Assembly (NCBI GenBank): GCA_025363575.1
Contig: JANYDM010000021.1
Span: forward strand, 11,060-75,059
Length of the DNA: 64,000 nt
Origin: Betaproteobacteria bacterium
GTDB taxonomy: Bacteria; Pseudomonadota; Gammaproteobacteria; Burkholderiales; SG8-41
Direction of reading: 5' to 3'
The notes under the pieces were generated by a model. The model was not told the DNA's origin and searched no databases. It saw nothing but the letters and a program-made list of their open reading frames with translations. Below, one piece after another: positions 26,770 through 36,231 of the stretch; within the stretch, counting starts at the first letter, position 1, and every line of letters starts with the position of its first letter. The position numbers were made by a program, and so were the translations under genes.

Positions 26770-28220
26770 CCGAGGAAATTCTCATCAACGTCACGCCGCA
26801 GGAAACGCGGGTTGCCGTCGTGCAGCAAGGCGTGGTGCAGGAAGTGCAGGTCGAACGCGCGTCTGCGCGCGGCCTTGTCGGCAACGTCTGCATGGGCCGC
26901 GTCGTGCGTGTGCTGCCCGGCATGCAGTCGGCGTTCGTCGAAATCGGCGGCGCGCGCGCGGCATTTTTGCATGTCGCCGATATCTGGGGCCATCGCCAGG
27001 AAGGCGCCGAGGCGAAGCCGATCGAGCGGCTCCTCGCCGAAGGGCAAAACCTGATGGTGCAGGTGATCAAGGATCCGATCGGCACCAAGGGTGCGCGGCT
27101 GTCGACGCAAATAAGCGTCGCAGGGCGCTTGCTGGTTTATCTGCCGCAGGAATCGCGTATCGGCATTTCGCAGCGCATCGAAGCCGAAGAAGACCGCGTC
27201 CATCTGCGCGAAAAAGTGCAGCAGCTGATGCCGCCGGATATTACCGGCGGGTTCATCGTGCGCACCATGGCGGAGGCGGCGAGCGATCAGGAACTGCGTG
27301 CCGATGTCGAATACCTGCGCAAGTGCTGGAGCGACATCCAGGAAAAAGCGCGCTCGGCGGCACCGGCGGCGATGCTATACCAGGACCTGAGCCTGTCCCA
27401 GCGCGTGCTGCGCGATTTCGCCAATGAAGAGACGGCGCGCATCCTGATCGATTCGCGCGAGACGTTTCACAAGGTAGAAGCGTTCGCGCGCGAGTACATG
27501 CCGAACGTGGCTGCCCGGCTCGAGCACTATGCGGGCGAGCGGCCGCTGTTCGATTTGTACGGCGTCGAGGATGAAATCGAAAAGGCCCTCGCGCGCCGCG
27601 TCGATCTCAAGTCCGGCGGCTATCTCATTATCGACCAGACGGAGGCGCTGACCACGGTCGACGTGAACACCGGCGGCTTCGTCGGCGGCCGCAGTTTTGA
27701 CGACACGATATTCAAGACCAACCTTGAAGCATCGCAGGTCATCGCGCGGCAGCTGCGGCTGCGCAACCTCGGCGGCATCATCATCATCGACTTCATCGAC
27801 ATGGACACCGAGGAGCACCGCAATGCGGTGCTCAACGAATTCCGCAAGGCGCTTGCGCGCGACAGGACGCGCATGACGATCAACGGCTTTACCCAGCTGG
27901 GTCTGGTCGAAATGACGCGCAAGCGCACGCGCGAAAGCCTCGCCCATGTGCTGTGCGAACCTTGCGCGATGTGTCAGGGACGCGGCGAGCTGAAAACGGC
28001 GCAGACCATTTGCTACCAGGTGCTGCGCGAACTGCTGCGCGAGGCGCGTCAGTTCGAGGCGCGCGAATTTCGCATCCTGGCCTCGCAGCAGGTGATCGAC
28101 ATGTTCCTTGACGAGGAGTCGCAGGGGCTGGCAATGCTGTCGGATTTCATTGGCAAGCCGGTGTCGCTGCAGGTCGAATCGCAGTACGGGCAGGAACAGT
28201 TCGACATCATCCTGATGTAG
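26766..28220 (+). CDS. rng: Ribonuclease G
   Basis: Endoribonuclease for 16S rRNA 5' maturation and mRNA turnover, 484 aa, the RNase G length without the RNase E scaffold tail. It has an N-terminal S1 domain (GNVCMGRVVRVLPGMQSAFV), catalytic aspartates D299 (TVDVNTGGF) and D342 (IIIDFIDM), spaced 43 residues apart as in E. coli RNase E, and the zinc-link cysteines in CEPCAMCQGRG. The GTG start overlaps the maf stop. Confidence 0.95.
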   Translation: MTEEILINVTPQETRVAVVQQGVVQEVQVERASARGLVGNVCMGRVVRVLPGMQSAFVEIGGARAAFLHVADIWGHRQEGAEAKPIERLLAEGQNLMVQVIKDPIGTKGARLSTQISVAGRLLVYLPQESRIGISQRIEAEEDRVHLREKVQQLMPPDITGGFIVRTMAEAASDQELRADVEYLRKCWSDIQEKARSAAPAAMLYQDLSLSQRVLRDFANEETARILIDSRETFHKVEAFAREYMPNVAARLEHYAGERPLFDLYGVEDEIEKALARRVDLKSGGYLIIDQTEALTTVDVNTGGFVGGRSFDDTIFKTNLEASQVIARQLRLRNLGGIIIIDFIDMDTEEHRNAVLNEFRKALARDRTRMTINGFTQLGLVEMTRKRTRESLAHVLCEPCAMCQGRGELKTAQTICYQVLRELLREARQFEAREFRILASQQVIDMFLDEESQGLAMLSDFIGKPVSLQVESQYGQEQFDIILM

Positions 28221-28238
28221 TACGACGGAGCAGATCCC

Positions 28239-29714
28239 ATGTTCGAATCCGCTGAACTCGGCCACCGGATCGCCGACCGCGTCTACGCCCGCGCCGAGCC
28301 CAGGCTGCGCGCTGCGCTGCTCAAGACGCAGTACGCGTTGCTCGAACAAAAGCGTTTTCCGGTGATCATCGTCATCGGCGGTGTGGACGGCGCCGGCAAG
28401 GGTGAAACCGTCAACATCCTGAATGAGTGGATGGACCCGCGACATATCGTCACCCACGCGTTCGGCGAGATGTCGGACGAAGAGCGTGAGCGGCCCCGCA
28501 TGTGGCGCTATTGGCGTGCGTTGCCGCCCAGCGGCCGCATCGGAATTCTGTTCGGCGCATGGCATACGGCGCCCATACTCGATCGCGTGGCGGGGCGCAT
28601 CGGCGATGCCGAGTTTGAACTTGCGCTGGAAGAGATCGCGCATTTCGAGCGCATGCTCGTCGACGAGGGCGCGTTGATCCTCAAATTCTGGTTTCACCTG
28701 TCCCGGCGCGCAGAGAAGAATCGCTTGAAGGCGCTGGCCGCCGAACCGCGCACGCGCTGGCGCGTCACCGACGAAGAGTGGGATCACTTCGAGCACTACG
28801 GTAAATTCCGCAAGGTGTCGGAAACCGCATTGCGCGAGACCAATGCGGCGTACGCGCCGTGGACAGTCATCGAGGGCGTCGACCCCAACTATCGCTACCT
28901 GACGGCCGGCCGGTCATTGCTGGCCGCCATGCAAAAGCGCCTCGCGGGCGAACGGCCCGCAGTCAGCCGCGCGGCGGCGCTGCCGGAACCGGCGCTTGAT
29001 CGCCGCACCGTATTCTCCGGCCTCGACTATGAACAGAGCATGGCGCGCAGCGAATATCGCAGCAAGCTCGAGAAATATCAGGGCCGTCTCAGCCTGCTGC
29101 TCCGGCACCGCAAGTTTCGCGACAAATCGCTCATCATCGTGTTCGAAGGAGCCGATGCCGCCGGCAAGGGCGGCAGCATACGGCGCATCACCGGCGCGCT
29201 CGATGCGCGCCAATATCGTGTGATACCGATCGCCGCGCCAAGCGAGGAGGAACGCGCACATCCCTATCTATGGCGGTTCTGGCGCAGTCTGCCGCGACGC
29301 GGCCGCGTGACGCTGTTCGATCGCTCGTGGTACGGACGCGTGCTGGTCGAGCGCGTGGAGAACCTATGTCCGCAGGCGGACTGGATGCGCGCCTACGAGG
29401 AAATCAACGATTTCGAAGAGCAAATGGTCGAGGCCGGCGGTATCGTCATCAAATTCTGGCTTACGATCACCAAGGAAGAGCAACTCAAACGATTTCGCGA
29501 GCGCGAGCGGACCCCGTTCAAGAAATTCAAGATTACGCCCGACGACTGGCGCAACCGCAAAAAGTGGAATGCCTACGAGCGGGCGGTATGCGACATGGTG
29601 GAGCGCACCAGCAATGACGACGCACCGTGGAAACTGGTGCCGGCCAACGACAAATATTCGGCGCGAATTGAGGTGCTGAAAACGCTCTGCGAACGCCTGG
29701 AGGCGTCCTTATAG
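28239..29714 (+). CDS. pap: Polyphosphate:AMP phosphotransferase (two PPK2 domains)
   Basis: Transfers phosphate from polyphosphate to AMP to make ADP; 491 aa with two tandem PPK2 domains. Walker A motifs read GGVDGAGKGET (47-57) and EGADAAGKGGS (303-313), each followed by the family's lid basic residues and RSWYGRVLVERVE in the second. Class II PPK2 fusions of this length are AMP phosphotransferases. It starts 18 bases after rng. With phaC in the same window it fits an organism that stores both polyphosphate and PHA. Confidence 0.93.
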   Translation: MFESAELGHRIADRVYARAEPRLRAALLKTQYALLEQKRFPVIIVIGGVDGAGKGETVNILNEWMDPRHIVTHAFGEMSDEERERPRMWRYWRALPPSGRIGILFGAWHTAPILDRVAGRIGDAEFELALEEIAHFERMLVDEGALILKFWFHLSRRAEKNRLKALAAEPRTRWRVTDEEWDHFEHYGKFRKVSETALRETNAAYAPWTVIEGVDPNYRYLTAGRSLLAAMQKRLAGERPAVSRAAALPEPALDRRTVFSGLDYEQSMARSEYRSKLEKYQGRLSLLLRHRKFRDKSLIIVFEGADAAGKGGSIRRITGALDARQYRVIPIAAPSEEERAHPYLWRFWRSLPRRGRVTLFDRSWYGRVLVERVENLCPQADWMRAYEEINDFEEQMVEAGGIVIKFWLTITKEEQLKRFRERERTPFKKFKITPDDWRNRKKWNAYERAVCDMVERTSNDDAPWKLVPANDKYSARIEVLKTLCERLEASL

Positions 29715-29733
29715 AGTTGCGTCGGCCGCCGGC

Positions 29734-31698
29734 TCAGGCGACTTTGGCGACAGCCGCCGGCGGGGTGGCCGCCGCAGCCGCGGCGGCGGTGTCGCCGTCG
29801 AGGCTCAGCTTGATGCCGGACAACACCCTCGCCTGATCCTCGAGCGCGATCTGCAGCTTGTCCAAGTGTTTCATGCGGTCTTCGACCGAGCTGATGTTGT
29901 CGCGGATTTTCTTGAAATTTTCGATCCGCTTGGCGAGCACTTTTTCGTGCTCCTTGATCTGCAGGTTGAGCGGATTCAGTGCCGACTTGAGCCACGACTC
30001 GGCATCCATGCGCGTCATTTCGAAGATCTGGCGCGCCTCGCCGACAAGGGTTTCGTAAAAACGCTTGACCAGGAAGTCCTTGTATTTGGCCATGTTGACC
30101 GGATCGTGGCAAAAAGTGCGCGCGGTTTCCTGCATGCCTGTCATCGCCAGTGCGTGTTTTTCCAGGTTGAGCGGCGGCGGGGACAGCCGGGCAAAACCGA
30201 ATTTTTCGTGAAAATGTGCGTACGTCGCGTCGACCAGATTCTTGATCTGGTTCGCGAAGTTGAGGATCTTCGCCGACACGCCGGAGAAATGCTGGAACAA
30301 CATTTGCATGCTTTTCCACATGCCTGCCGTCGTCCACGCGTCCTCGATGAATTTGCGGTCTTTGTTCAGAATATCGTCCAGCCGGTCGTCGTCGAGCTGT
30401 TTTAACAGCGTCGCGCCCTGGTTGGTCACGGTATTGAAAGTCGAGCGGAAAGTCTGGATGGTTTCCTGGTACGCCTTGCGATCGCCTTCGAGGCGCGTGA
30501 CCATCGACTGTGCCATGGTGCGGCTTTTGCCGGACATCGCGGCGAGTTCCTTGAGTTCCGTCTGCGTCGCAGTCAACTGATTGCCCACCGCAAGGCGCGA
30601 GGCGTCAACCATGCTGCCGATTTCGCGTTGCACCGCCGCGCGCATGATTTCCTGCTTGGCGGGAATAATTTCGGCCGCCAGCAGGTATTCGAGCTGCTCG
30701 ATGCCGCTCCTCGTCAGCAGTGCATTGTCGCCGCGCACGCGCGCGAGCAGGGCTTTCTGCGCGGAGATTGCCATGACGTGCGTGCGCGGCAGGACAAGCA
30801 GCGAGGATGTCTGCTCGAGCTGGCGCTCGACGTCGCTCGCGATCTCGGCGTCGGACTTGAGGTCATCCCACATAAGGTCGATCTTGTTCAGGACTGCAAT
30901 GCGGCGCGTCGCCGCCGGCTGCACGTATTTCTGCCACACATCGAGATCCGATTTGGTAACCCCGGTGTCCATCGCTAGCAGGAACAGCACGGCGTGAGCG
31001 TTCGGTATCATCGACAGCGTGAGCTCCGGCTCCGTGCCGAGCGCGTTCAGCCCCGGCGTGTCGAGGACGACGAGACCGTTCTTCAGCAGCGGATGCGGAT
31101 AGCTGATCATAGCGTGGCGCCACGCCGGGATTTCGACCTTGTCGCCGCCCTGCCTGGCCATGGTCGAAACCATCGGATCATTGTCGTCCCACAGGCCGAG
31201 CGTGCGCGCCTCGTCGATGCCGACCATCTTGACTTCGACCAGATGTTTCATCGCCTCGGCCATATCCTCGCGCGAGTCGATGTTCAGCCTCACCTTGATC
31301 CATTCGACATGCTGGCGTTTGAGCGCGCTTACCGTCTCCTGGCGGCTGCGCGTTTCGATCGGCAGCAACCGCATGTACGGCTCTTCGGCCGGATCGTAAA
31401 AAATTTCGGTCGGGCACATGGTCGTGCGGCCGACGTTTGACGGCAGCAGGCGTTGCTTGAAATCGGAGAAAAACATCGCGTTGATGAGCTCGGTCTTGCC
31501 ACGCGAAAACTCGGCGAGGAATGCCAGCGTCATTCGATCATTGCGCAGGCTTTCGATCAGATCATAGATGCGGAGAGATTGCTGGATATCGGCATAGCCG
31601 TTGGTATCGAGCCAGCCCTTGTAGGACTCGATCCCCGAGATCATCTGGTCGCGCCATTCCTGGTAATGGGCGACTTCTTTTTCGAGCAGACTCGTCAT
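29734..31698 (-). CDS. Dynamin-like GTPase, motif-complete member of a tandem pair
   Basis: Large dynamin-family protein, 654 aa. The GTPase motifs are largely present: P-loop AEFSRGKT (62-69, with A in place of the first G), RTT in the switch region (91-93), DTPG (213-216) and NKID (271-274). Long helical regions follow (about 340-640), ending in an Ala-rich tail. It probably remodels or tethers inner membrane in a nucleotide-dependent way. It lies 157 bases downstream of a paralogue with about the same layout that lacks these motifs, suggesting hetero-oligomers. Its 5' gap has no strong promoter or Shine-Dalgarno. Confidence 0.88.
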   Translation of the reverse strand: MTSLLEKEVAHYQEWRDQMISGIESYKGWLDTNGYADIQQSLRIYDLIESLRNDRMTLAFLAEFSRGKTELINAMFFSDFKQRLLPSNVGRTTMCPTEIFYDPAEEPYMRLLPIETRSRQETVSALKRQHVEWIKVRLNIDSREDMAEAMKHLVEVKMVGIDEARTLGLWDDNDPMVSTMARQGGDKVEIPAWRHAMISYPHPLLKNGLVVLDTPGLNALGTEPELTLSMIPNAHAVLFLLAMDTGVTKSDLDVWQKYVQPAATRRIAVLNKIDLMWDDLKSDAEIASDVERQLEQTSSLLVLPRTHVMAISAQKALLARVRGDNALLTRSGIEQLEYLLAAEIIPAKQEIMRAAVQREIGSMVDASRLAVGNQLTATQTELKELAAMSGKSRTMAQSMVTRLEGDRKAYQETIQTFRSTFNTVTNQGATLLKQLDDDRLDDILNKDRKFIEDAWTTAGMWKSMQMLFQHFSGVSAKILNFANQIKNLVDATYAHFHEKFGFARLSPPPLNLEKHALAMTGMQETARTFCHDPVNMAKYKDFLVKRFYETLVGEARQIFEMTRMDAESWLKSALNPLNLQIKEHEKVLAKRIENFKKIRDNISSVEDRMKHLDKLQIALEDQARVLSGIKLSLDGDTAAAAAAATPPAAVAKVA

Positions 31699-31855
31699 AG
31701 TTCATCAAATAAGGCGGGCAGTTTTTACCGGCACGCCCGGGATTCGGGAAAATCCGAACCTTTTCCGGCGCTTATGCCCACCGCGCCACATGATAACCCA
31801 GCGCGGGCGCCACGCCTACCGGCGCGGGCGAACCCACCGCGAGCCCAGCACGCGC

Positions 31856-33745
31856 TTACCCCGACATGGCGGGTCTGATCTCGCCCAAAGGCCTGGTCGC
31901 TGTAGGAGCCGTCAACGCAAGATTGGTGCGCAACTGATCGAGCTGTTCTCCCTGTTTTTTTAATGCTACTCGCTGCGCGTCGAGTTGCTTGATGCGCTCC
32001 TGCACCGAGGTCAGGTTGTCTTTCATGTCGCGCAGGTTTTCAACGCGTTTGAGCATGAGCTTTTGACGTTCCATGATCTGGCCGTTGAGCGGGCCCAGCG
32101 CGCCGCGCAGCCAATGCTCCGTGTCCAGGCGCGTCAGCTCGAACGTCTGCCGGGCTTCTTCGACCAGCCCGTCGTAAAACTTTTTGACGAGGAAATCCTT
32201 GTAGGTCGCGATGTTGATCGGGTCGTGGCAGAATGCGCGCGCATTGGCCTCGAGCGCGTGCATGGATTCGAGGTGCTTTTGCAGTGTCAGCGGCGGCGGG
32301 CTCAGTTTGGCGAGCCCGAAGTTTTCGTGAAACTGCTGGTAAATGCCTTCGACCGCCTCGCGCAGCTTGACGGCGTAATTGAGGATTTTCTCGACCTGGG
32401 TGGTGAAGTAGCCGAAGAGTCCCTGGATGCTCTTCCACATGCCGGCGGTCGTCCACGCGCCCTGGATGAATTCGCGGTCGTGCGAAAGAATTTCCTCGAT
32501 GCGATCGTCATGCAGCGTCGCCAGCAGCTCCTGGCCTTTGGCGGTCAGATCGGAATAGGTGACATTGAACGCGGCCACGCTCTTCTGGTAGGTCTTGCGC
32601 TCGCTTTCGAGCCGCGTCAGCATGTCCTGCGCGACGTTCTGGTTCTTGCCGGCGGTCGACGTCAAATCCTGCATTTCCTTGATGGTCGCTATGAACCGCG
32701 CTGCGACCGCCTGGCGGGCTGACTGCACCAGCGGGCCGATTTCCTTGGCCACGGAGGTCAGCAGCAGCGACTGACGTTCAGGCACCAGTTTTTCCGCATG
32801 CAGCTTTTCGAGCTGCTCGATGCCGGACGTGGTTTCGCTGCCTTCGTCGTGCGCCAACCGGCCGGCCACGGCCTGCTTGATGGCGAGCGACAACACGTTG
32901 GATTCCGGTATCGCGAAAGCCTGCGCGACTGCTTTCTCGGCTGCCGCGTCCGCGCCCGACCCCCTGTCGAGCACCGCAAACTTGTGCGCTTGCGAATTCT
33001 GCACGTATTGCTTCCACACATCCTGTGCGGCGGGCGTTAGCTCTTTGCCCAGCACCATCAACAGCGACTGGGCGCTTGAAGCAATACGCATAGCCACCTC
33101 AGGCTCCGCCGACAGCATCTGCGAGCCGGGGCAATAAAGCGCGATGAGGCCGCTTTTCAGCATCGGATGCGGCAGGTTGATAAGCGCATAGCGCCACGCC
33201 GGTATCATCACGGCGTCGCCGCTGCGCTCGACATTGATCAGATTAAGCGATTTCGCCTCGTCTACGCTCACCGCGCGCGATTCCATCAGGCTTTGCGTCG
33301 CCTCGGCGATGGATTCAGGCGATTCGGGATTCAGGCGCATGGTGATCCAGTCCACCGGGCTGCGCCGCAGGGTGGCGATGCTGTCTTCACGCTTGCGCGT
33401 TTCCATCGGCAGCACGCGCACGTACGGCGATTCGCTGGGATCGTAGAATATTTCGGTGGCGCACAAGAACTCGCAGCCGGGCCCCAGCGGCAGCAGGCCG
33501 CCCGGCAGGCTTGCAAACAGCAGGGCATTGATCAGGCCGATCTTGTCTTCGGCCGATTCACCCATGAACGCCATGCGGATGCGGTCGTTGCGCAGACCTT
33601 CGACCAGATCGTAAATACGCAGCGTCTGTTCGATGTCGGCCTGGCCGTACGCGTCCTGCCACGTACGAAATTCATCGATCGAAGCAACCAGTTTTTCGCG
33701 CCAGCTGGTGAACTGGGCAATGCGCTGTGCTAGTTGGTGCGGCAT
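31856..33745 (-). CDS. Dynamin-like pseudo-GTPase paralogue
   Basis: 629 aa paralogue of the downstream dynamin-like protein, collinear through both the G domain and the helical stalk (shared TEIFYDP, IPAWR, DRKFI/DREFI...AWTTAGMWKS, FGxAxLSPPPL). The GTPase motifs are lost: the P-loop position reads GESAEDKI (62-69), the switch RTT becomes CEF, DTPG becomes YCPG (204-207), and NKID becomes DRGS. Reading frame and stalk are intact, so it is kept under selection rather than decaying. It is probably a regulatory or structural partner of the downstream GTPase. Confidence 0.86.
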   Translation of the reverse strand: MPHQLAQRIAQFTSWREKLVASIDEFRTWQDAYGQADIEQTLRIYDLVEGLRNDRIRMAFMGESAEDKIGLINALLFASLPGGLLPLGPGCEFLCATEIFYDPSESPYVRVLPMETRKREDSIATLRRSPVDWITMRLNPESPESIAEATQSLMESRAVSVDEAKSLNLINVERSGDAVMIPAWRYALINLPHPMLKSGLIALYCPGSQMLSAEPEVAMRIASSAQSLLMVLGKELTPAAQDVWKQYVQNSQAHKFAVLDRGSGADAAAEKAVAQAFAIPESNVLSLAIKQAVAGRLAHDEGSETTSGIEQLEKLHAEKLVPERQSLLLTSVAKEIGPLVQSARQAVAARFIATIKEMQDLTSTAGKNQNVAQDMLTRLESERKTYQKSVAAFNVTYSDLTAKGQELLATLHDDRIEEILSHDREFIQGAWTTAGMWKSIQGLFGYFTTQVEKILNYAVKLREAVEGIYQQFHENFGLAKLSPPPLTLQKHLESMHALEANARAFCHDPINIATYKDFLVKKFYDGLVEEARQTFELTRLDTEHWLRGALGPLNGQIMERQKLMLKRVENLRDMKDNLTSVQERIKQLDAQRVALKKQGEQLDQLRTNLALTAPTATRPLGEIRPAMSG

Positions 33746-33932
33746 AAGGCGTCCATATTGGCAAGTGGCGCCGCGATGGCAGGTGAGACGTCGTTCAGTT
33801 CGACGATTTTGCGCCGGCCGCGCGCACCCTGATAGTTTGTGACTTTGCTCATTAGCAGGTTAAACCATTGATGTAAAAAGTCAATCAGCGTTCGCCGGCG
33901 CGGTGTGGCTTCATTTTCATCGCCAAGTCCGG

Positions 33933-34508
33933 CTACAGCAGGCGCCCGATAGTCGTCTCCAGCCAAACCAACGGCACCGCGAGTATGAGCTGGCAGATCA
34001 GCAACACGAATAACGGGGACAAATCGACATTGGCGATGGTGGGCACCCGTCGCTGAAACGGCCGCAAAAAAGGACGCGTAACGCTGTTAAGCAGCGGCGC
34101 CACCTCACTGTGCGGATTTATCCAGCTCAGAACAGCCTGCAATATCACCGCACCCATGATCACGTACACCGTCAGCCGCGTGAGGTTAATCAGCGCAAGC
34201 GCGGTTATCACCCCAGTCGCGACGGCGGGAGCCCCGCCCAGTTCGTAGCCCTTCACCAGGAGAACGAGCCACAATTGCAGCATCGCCACCAGCCACGCGA
34301 TGACCACGGTCGCCACGTCGACGCCCCACCAGCCCGGGATTGCGCGCCGTGCCGGCAAAACCAGAAAATCGGTGACCGCGCGCACGAATTCGGACAATTG
34401 ATTGCGCGCCGGCGCGCGCGCCCACTGCAGAATCACGCGCAGCAGCAAGGCGAACACGAACAGGTCGCCGGCTGTCGTGATCAAAAAAATCAGAGTTTGC
34501 GCCAGCAT
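33933..34508 (-). CDS. YggT-family membrane protein
   Basis: 191 aa integral membrane protein with two YggT repeats, each a pair of hydrophobic segments with an NPxxxxPLLNxVTRPFLRPFQR-like loop. The second repeat loop (WINPHSEVAPLLNSVTRPFL) is clear. The ATG at 34508 is preferred; the frame remains open upstream but there overlaps proC. It is 13 bases downstream of proC in the common yggS-proC-yggT order. The function is poorly known; relatives are linked to osmotic or division-related membrane roles. Confidence 0.9.
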   Translation of the reverse strand: MLAQTLIFLITTAGDLFVFALLLRVILQWARAPARNQLSEFVRAVTDFLVLPARRAIPGWWGVDVATVVIAWLVAMLQLWLVLLVKGYELGGAPAVATGVITALALINLTRLTVYVIMGAVILQAVLSWINPHSEVAPLLNSVTRPFLRPFQRRVPTIANVDLSPLFVLLICQLILAVPLVWLETTIGRLL

Positions 34509-34521
34509 CGCGTTATCCGCC

Positions 34522-35334
34522 CTAATCCTTGCCCAGTTCTTCGCCCATCTCGCGCGAACGCGCGTCCGCAGCTTTAACGGCGCGCACAATGGCTTCTTTA
34601 ATGCCCGCGCTCTGCATGTTCTCCAGCGCCGCCGCGGTGGTGCCGCCTTTTGACGTGACGCGCGCGCGCAAAGTCGCTGCGTCCTCCGCGCTGGCGGCGG
34701 CAAGCTTGACCGCGCCGGCAAAGGTGTCGAGCGCAAGGCTGCGCGCCGCGGCGGGCGCCAGCCCCAGATCGAGCGCCGCCTGCTGCAGGGCTTCGATGAA
34801 ATAAAAAACATAGGCGGGTCCGCTGCCGGACACCGCCGTGACCGCGTCCAGCTGCGCCTCGTTTTCCACGCGCAGCGTGACGCCAACGGCGCCGAGTATC
34901 GCCTCGCTGCGCGCAATATCCTCGGCCGTCGCCCCTGGCTGCGCAAATATTCCGCTGCAGCCCGCACCCACCAGCGCCGGCGTATTCGGCATGGCGCGCA
35001 CCAGCCGTGCATAGCCGCCCAGCCAGCGCGCGAGGTCGACGCTGCGGATGCCGGCGGCGATACTGATGACCAGCTGTTGCGAGAGGTGCGGTCGCAGCGC
35101 GGTTGCGACTTCGCGCGTGTTCTGCGGCTTGACCGCCAGCACGATGCAGTCTGCGGCCGCAGCGGCGACATCCACGCGGTCGAAAGTCGTTACGCCGAAC
35201 TGTTGCGCCAGGCGTGCGCGCGCGGCAGCGTCGATCTCGACCGCGCGCAAAGTCTGCGCGGCATAACCTTTCTTCAGCAAGCCGCCGATGATCGCGGTGG
35301 CCATGTTGCCGCCGCCGATGAATGTGATGTTCAT
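34522..35334 (-). CDS. proC: Pyrroline-5-carboxylate reductase
   Basis: Last step of proline synthesis, NAD(P)H-dependent; 270 aa. The Rossmann motif FIGGGNMATAIIGGL is at the N-terminus, and the C-terminal SGPAYVFYFIEAL and TSKGGTTAAAL motifs are diagnostic. The ATG at 35334 is chosen because the family begins at this MNITFIGGGNM; upstream in-frame sequence is repeat DNA. The start directly follows a heptad-type half-element and has no Shine-Dalgarno. Confidence 0.95.
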   Translation of the reverse strand: MNITFIGGGNMATAIIGGLLKKGYAAQTLRAVEIDAAARARLAQQFGVTTFDRVDVAAAAADCIVLAVKPQNTREVATALRPHLSQQLVISIAAGIRSVDLARWLGGYARLVRAMPNTPALVGAGCSGIFAQPGATAEDIARSEAILGAVGVTLRVENEAQLDAVTAVSGSGPAYVFYFIEALQQAALDLGLAPAAARSLALDTFAGAVKLAAASAEDAATLRARVTSKGGTTAAALENMQSAGIKEAIVRAVKAADARSREMGEELGKD

Positions 35335-35382
35335 TTGATGGTAATGGAAGATGAGCGATGGTAATGGAGTGATGGTTATTGG
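35335..35382 (-). repeat. Heptad-periodic half-element before proC
   Basis: On the coding (minus) strand the bases before the proC ATG read CCAATAA, CCATCAC, TCCATTA, CCATCGC, TCATCTT, CCATTAC, CATCAA then ATG: a 7-base rhythm with the same pyrimidine bias and the same position as the right arms elsewhere. The end of yggS (GCGATGA ATGAGTA A) resembles a short left arm reaching into the coding sequence, so pairing across the gap is possible but weak. Confidence 0.6.
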
Positions 35383-35415
35383 AACAACGCGCCGCAAAGC
35401 GATTTTACCCCGCCG

Positions 35416-36141
35416 TTACTCATTCATCGCTTGTCCTCGTCGTCCGAATATCGCGGCGCCGACGCGTACCATGGTCGCACCTTCCGCCACGGCGGCCTCG
35501 AGATCGGACGACATGCCCATGGAAAGGGTATCAAGCGTTATGCCGGCCGCATTCAACCTTGCCATGAGCTCGCGCAATTCGGCGAAATGGCGCCGCTGTT
35601 GCGCGGGATCAGGACTGGCAGGCGGAATCGCCATCAAGCCGCGCAGCTTTAACTGCGGTAATTCGATGACAGCCCGCGCCAGCGCGAGCGCGTCCGCCGG
35701 CGCGACGCCGCTCTTACTCGCCTCGTCGCCGATGTTGACCTGGATGCAGACTTGCAGGGGTGCTAAGCCCGGCGGGCGCGCCGCGGCGAGTCGTTCGGCG
35801 ATCTTTTTTCGATCGACGCTGTGTACCCATGCAAAGTTTTCGGCGATCTGGCGCGTCTTGTTGCTTTGGATCGGACCGATGAAGTGCCAGGCGGGCTGCT
35901 GAATACGAGCTTCTATCGCGGCCCCGCCGGCCGCGAGCGCGCGTATCTTGTCGAGCGCTTCCTGCACGTAATTTTCGCCGAATGCGTGTTGGCCGGCCGC
36001 GAGCGCGTCCGCGACTGCATCGGCGCCGAAGGTTTTGCTGACCGCGATGAGTTCGATGTCGCCGGGATCGCGTCCGCAGGCGCGCGCAGCGCCGGCGATG
36101 CGCTGTCTTACGGCTTGCAAGTTGAGCCCGATTGTGGCCAT
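35416..36141 (-). CDS. YggS-family pyridoxal-phosphate homeostasis protein
   Basis: PLP-carrying protein that buffers vitamin B6, 241 aa. The lysine-bearing strand IELIAVSKTFGADAV (K35 region), HFIGPIQSNKTR and LSMGMSSDLEAAV match the family. It is first in the yggS-proC-yggT unit and divergent from pilT with 90 bases between starts, the usual arrangement in beta- and gammaproteobacteria. Confidence 0.94.
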   Translation of the reverse strand: MATIGLNLQAVRQRIAGAARACGRDPGDIELIAVSKTFGADAVADALAAGQHAFGENYVQEALDKIRALAAGGAAIEARIQQPAWHFIGPIQSNKTRQIAENFAWVHSVDRKKIAERLAAARPPGLAPLQVCIQVNIGDEASKSGVAPADALALARAVIELPQLKLRGLMAIPPASPDPAQQRRHFAELRELMARLNAAGITLDTLSMGMSSDLEAAVAEGATMVRVGAAIFGRRGQAMNE

Positions 36142-36231
36142 AATTTCGCGGTAACTGAGCGTTTATTCTGATCGGCAGCGCATTGCAGCATGCGCTTTGC
36201 GCTTACCCCTATCCCGCAACAGGAAATTATA

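Noticed and set aside
31856..33745. Calling the second dynamin-like gene a pseudogene
   Set aside because: The frame is intact for 629 codons with a conserved stalk; only GTPase motifs are changed, which indicates altered function rather than decay.
33933..35171. A 412-codon frame that contains yggT at its end
   Set aside because: Its first 221 codons lie inside proC in another frame and are Arg/Ser-rich; only the part from the ATG at 34508 matches YggT.
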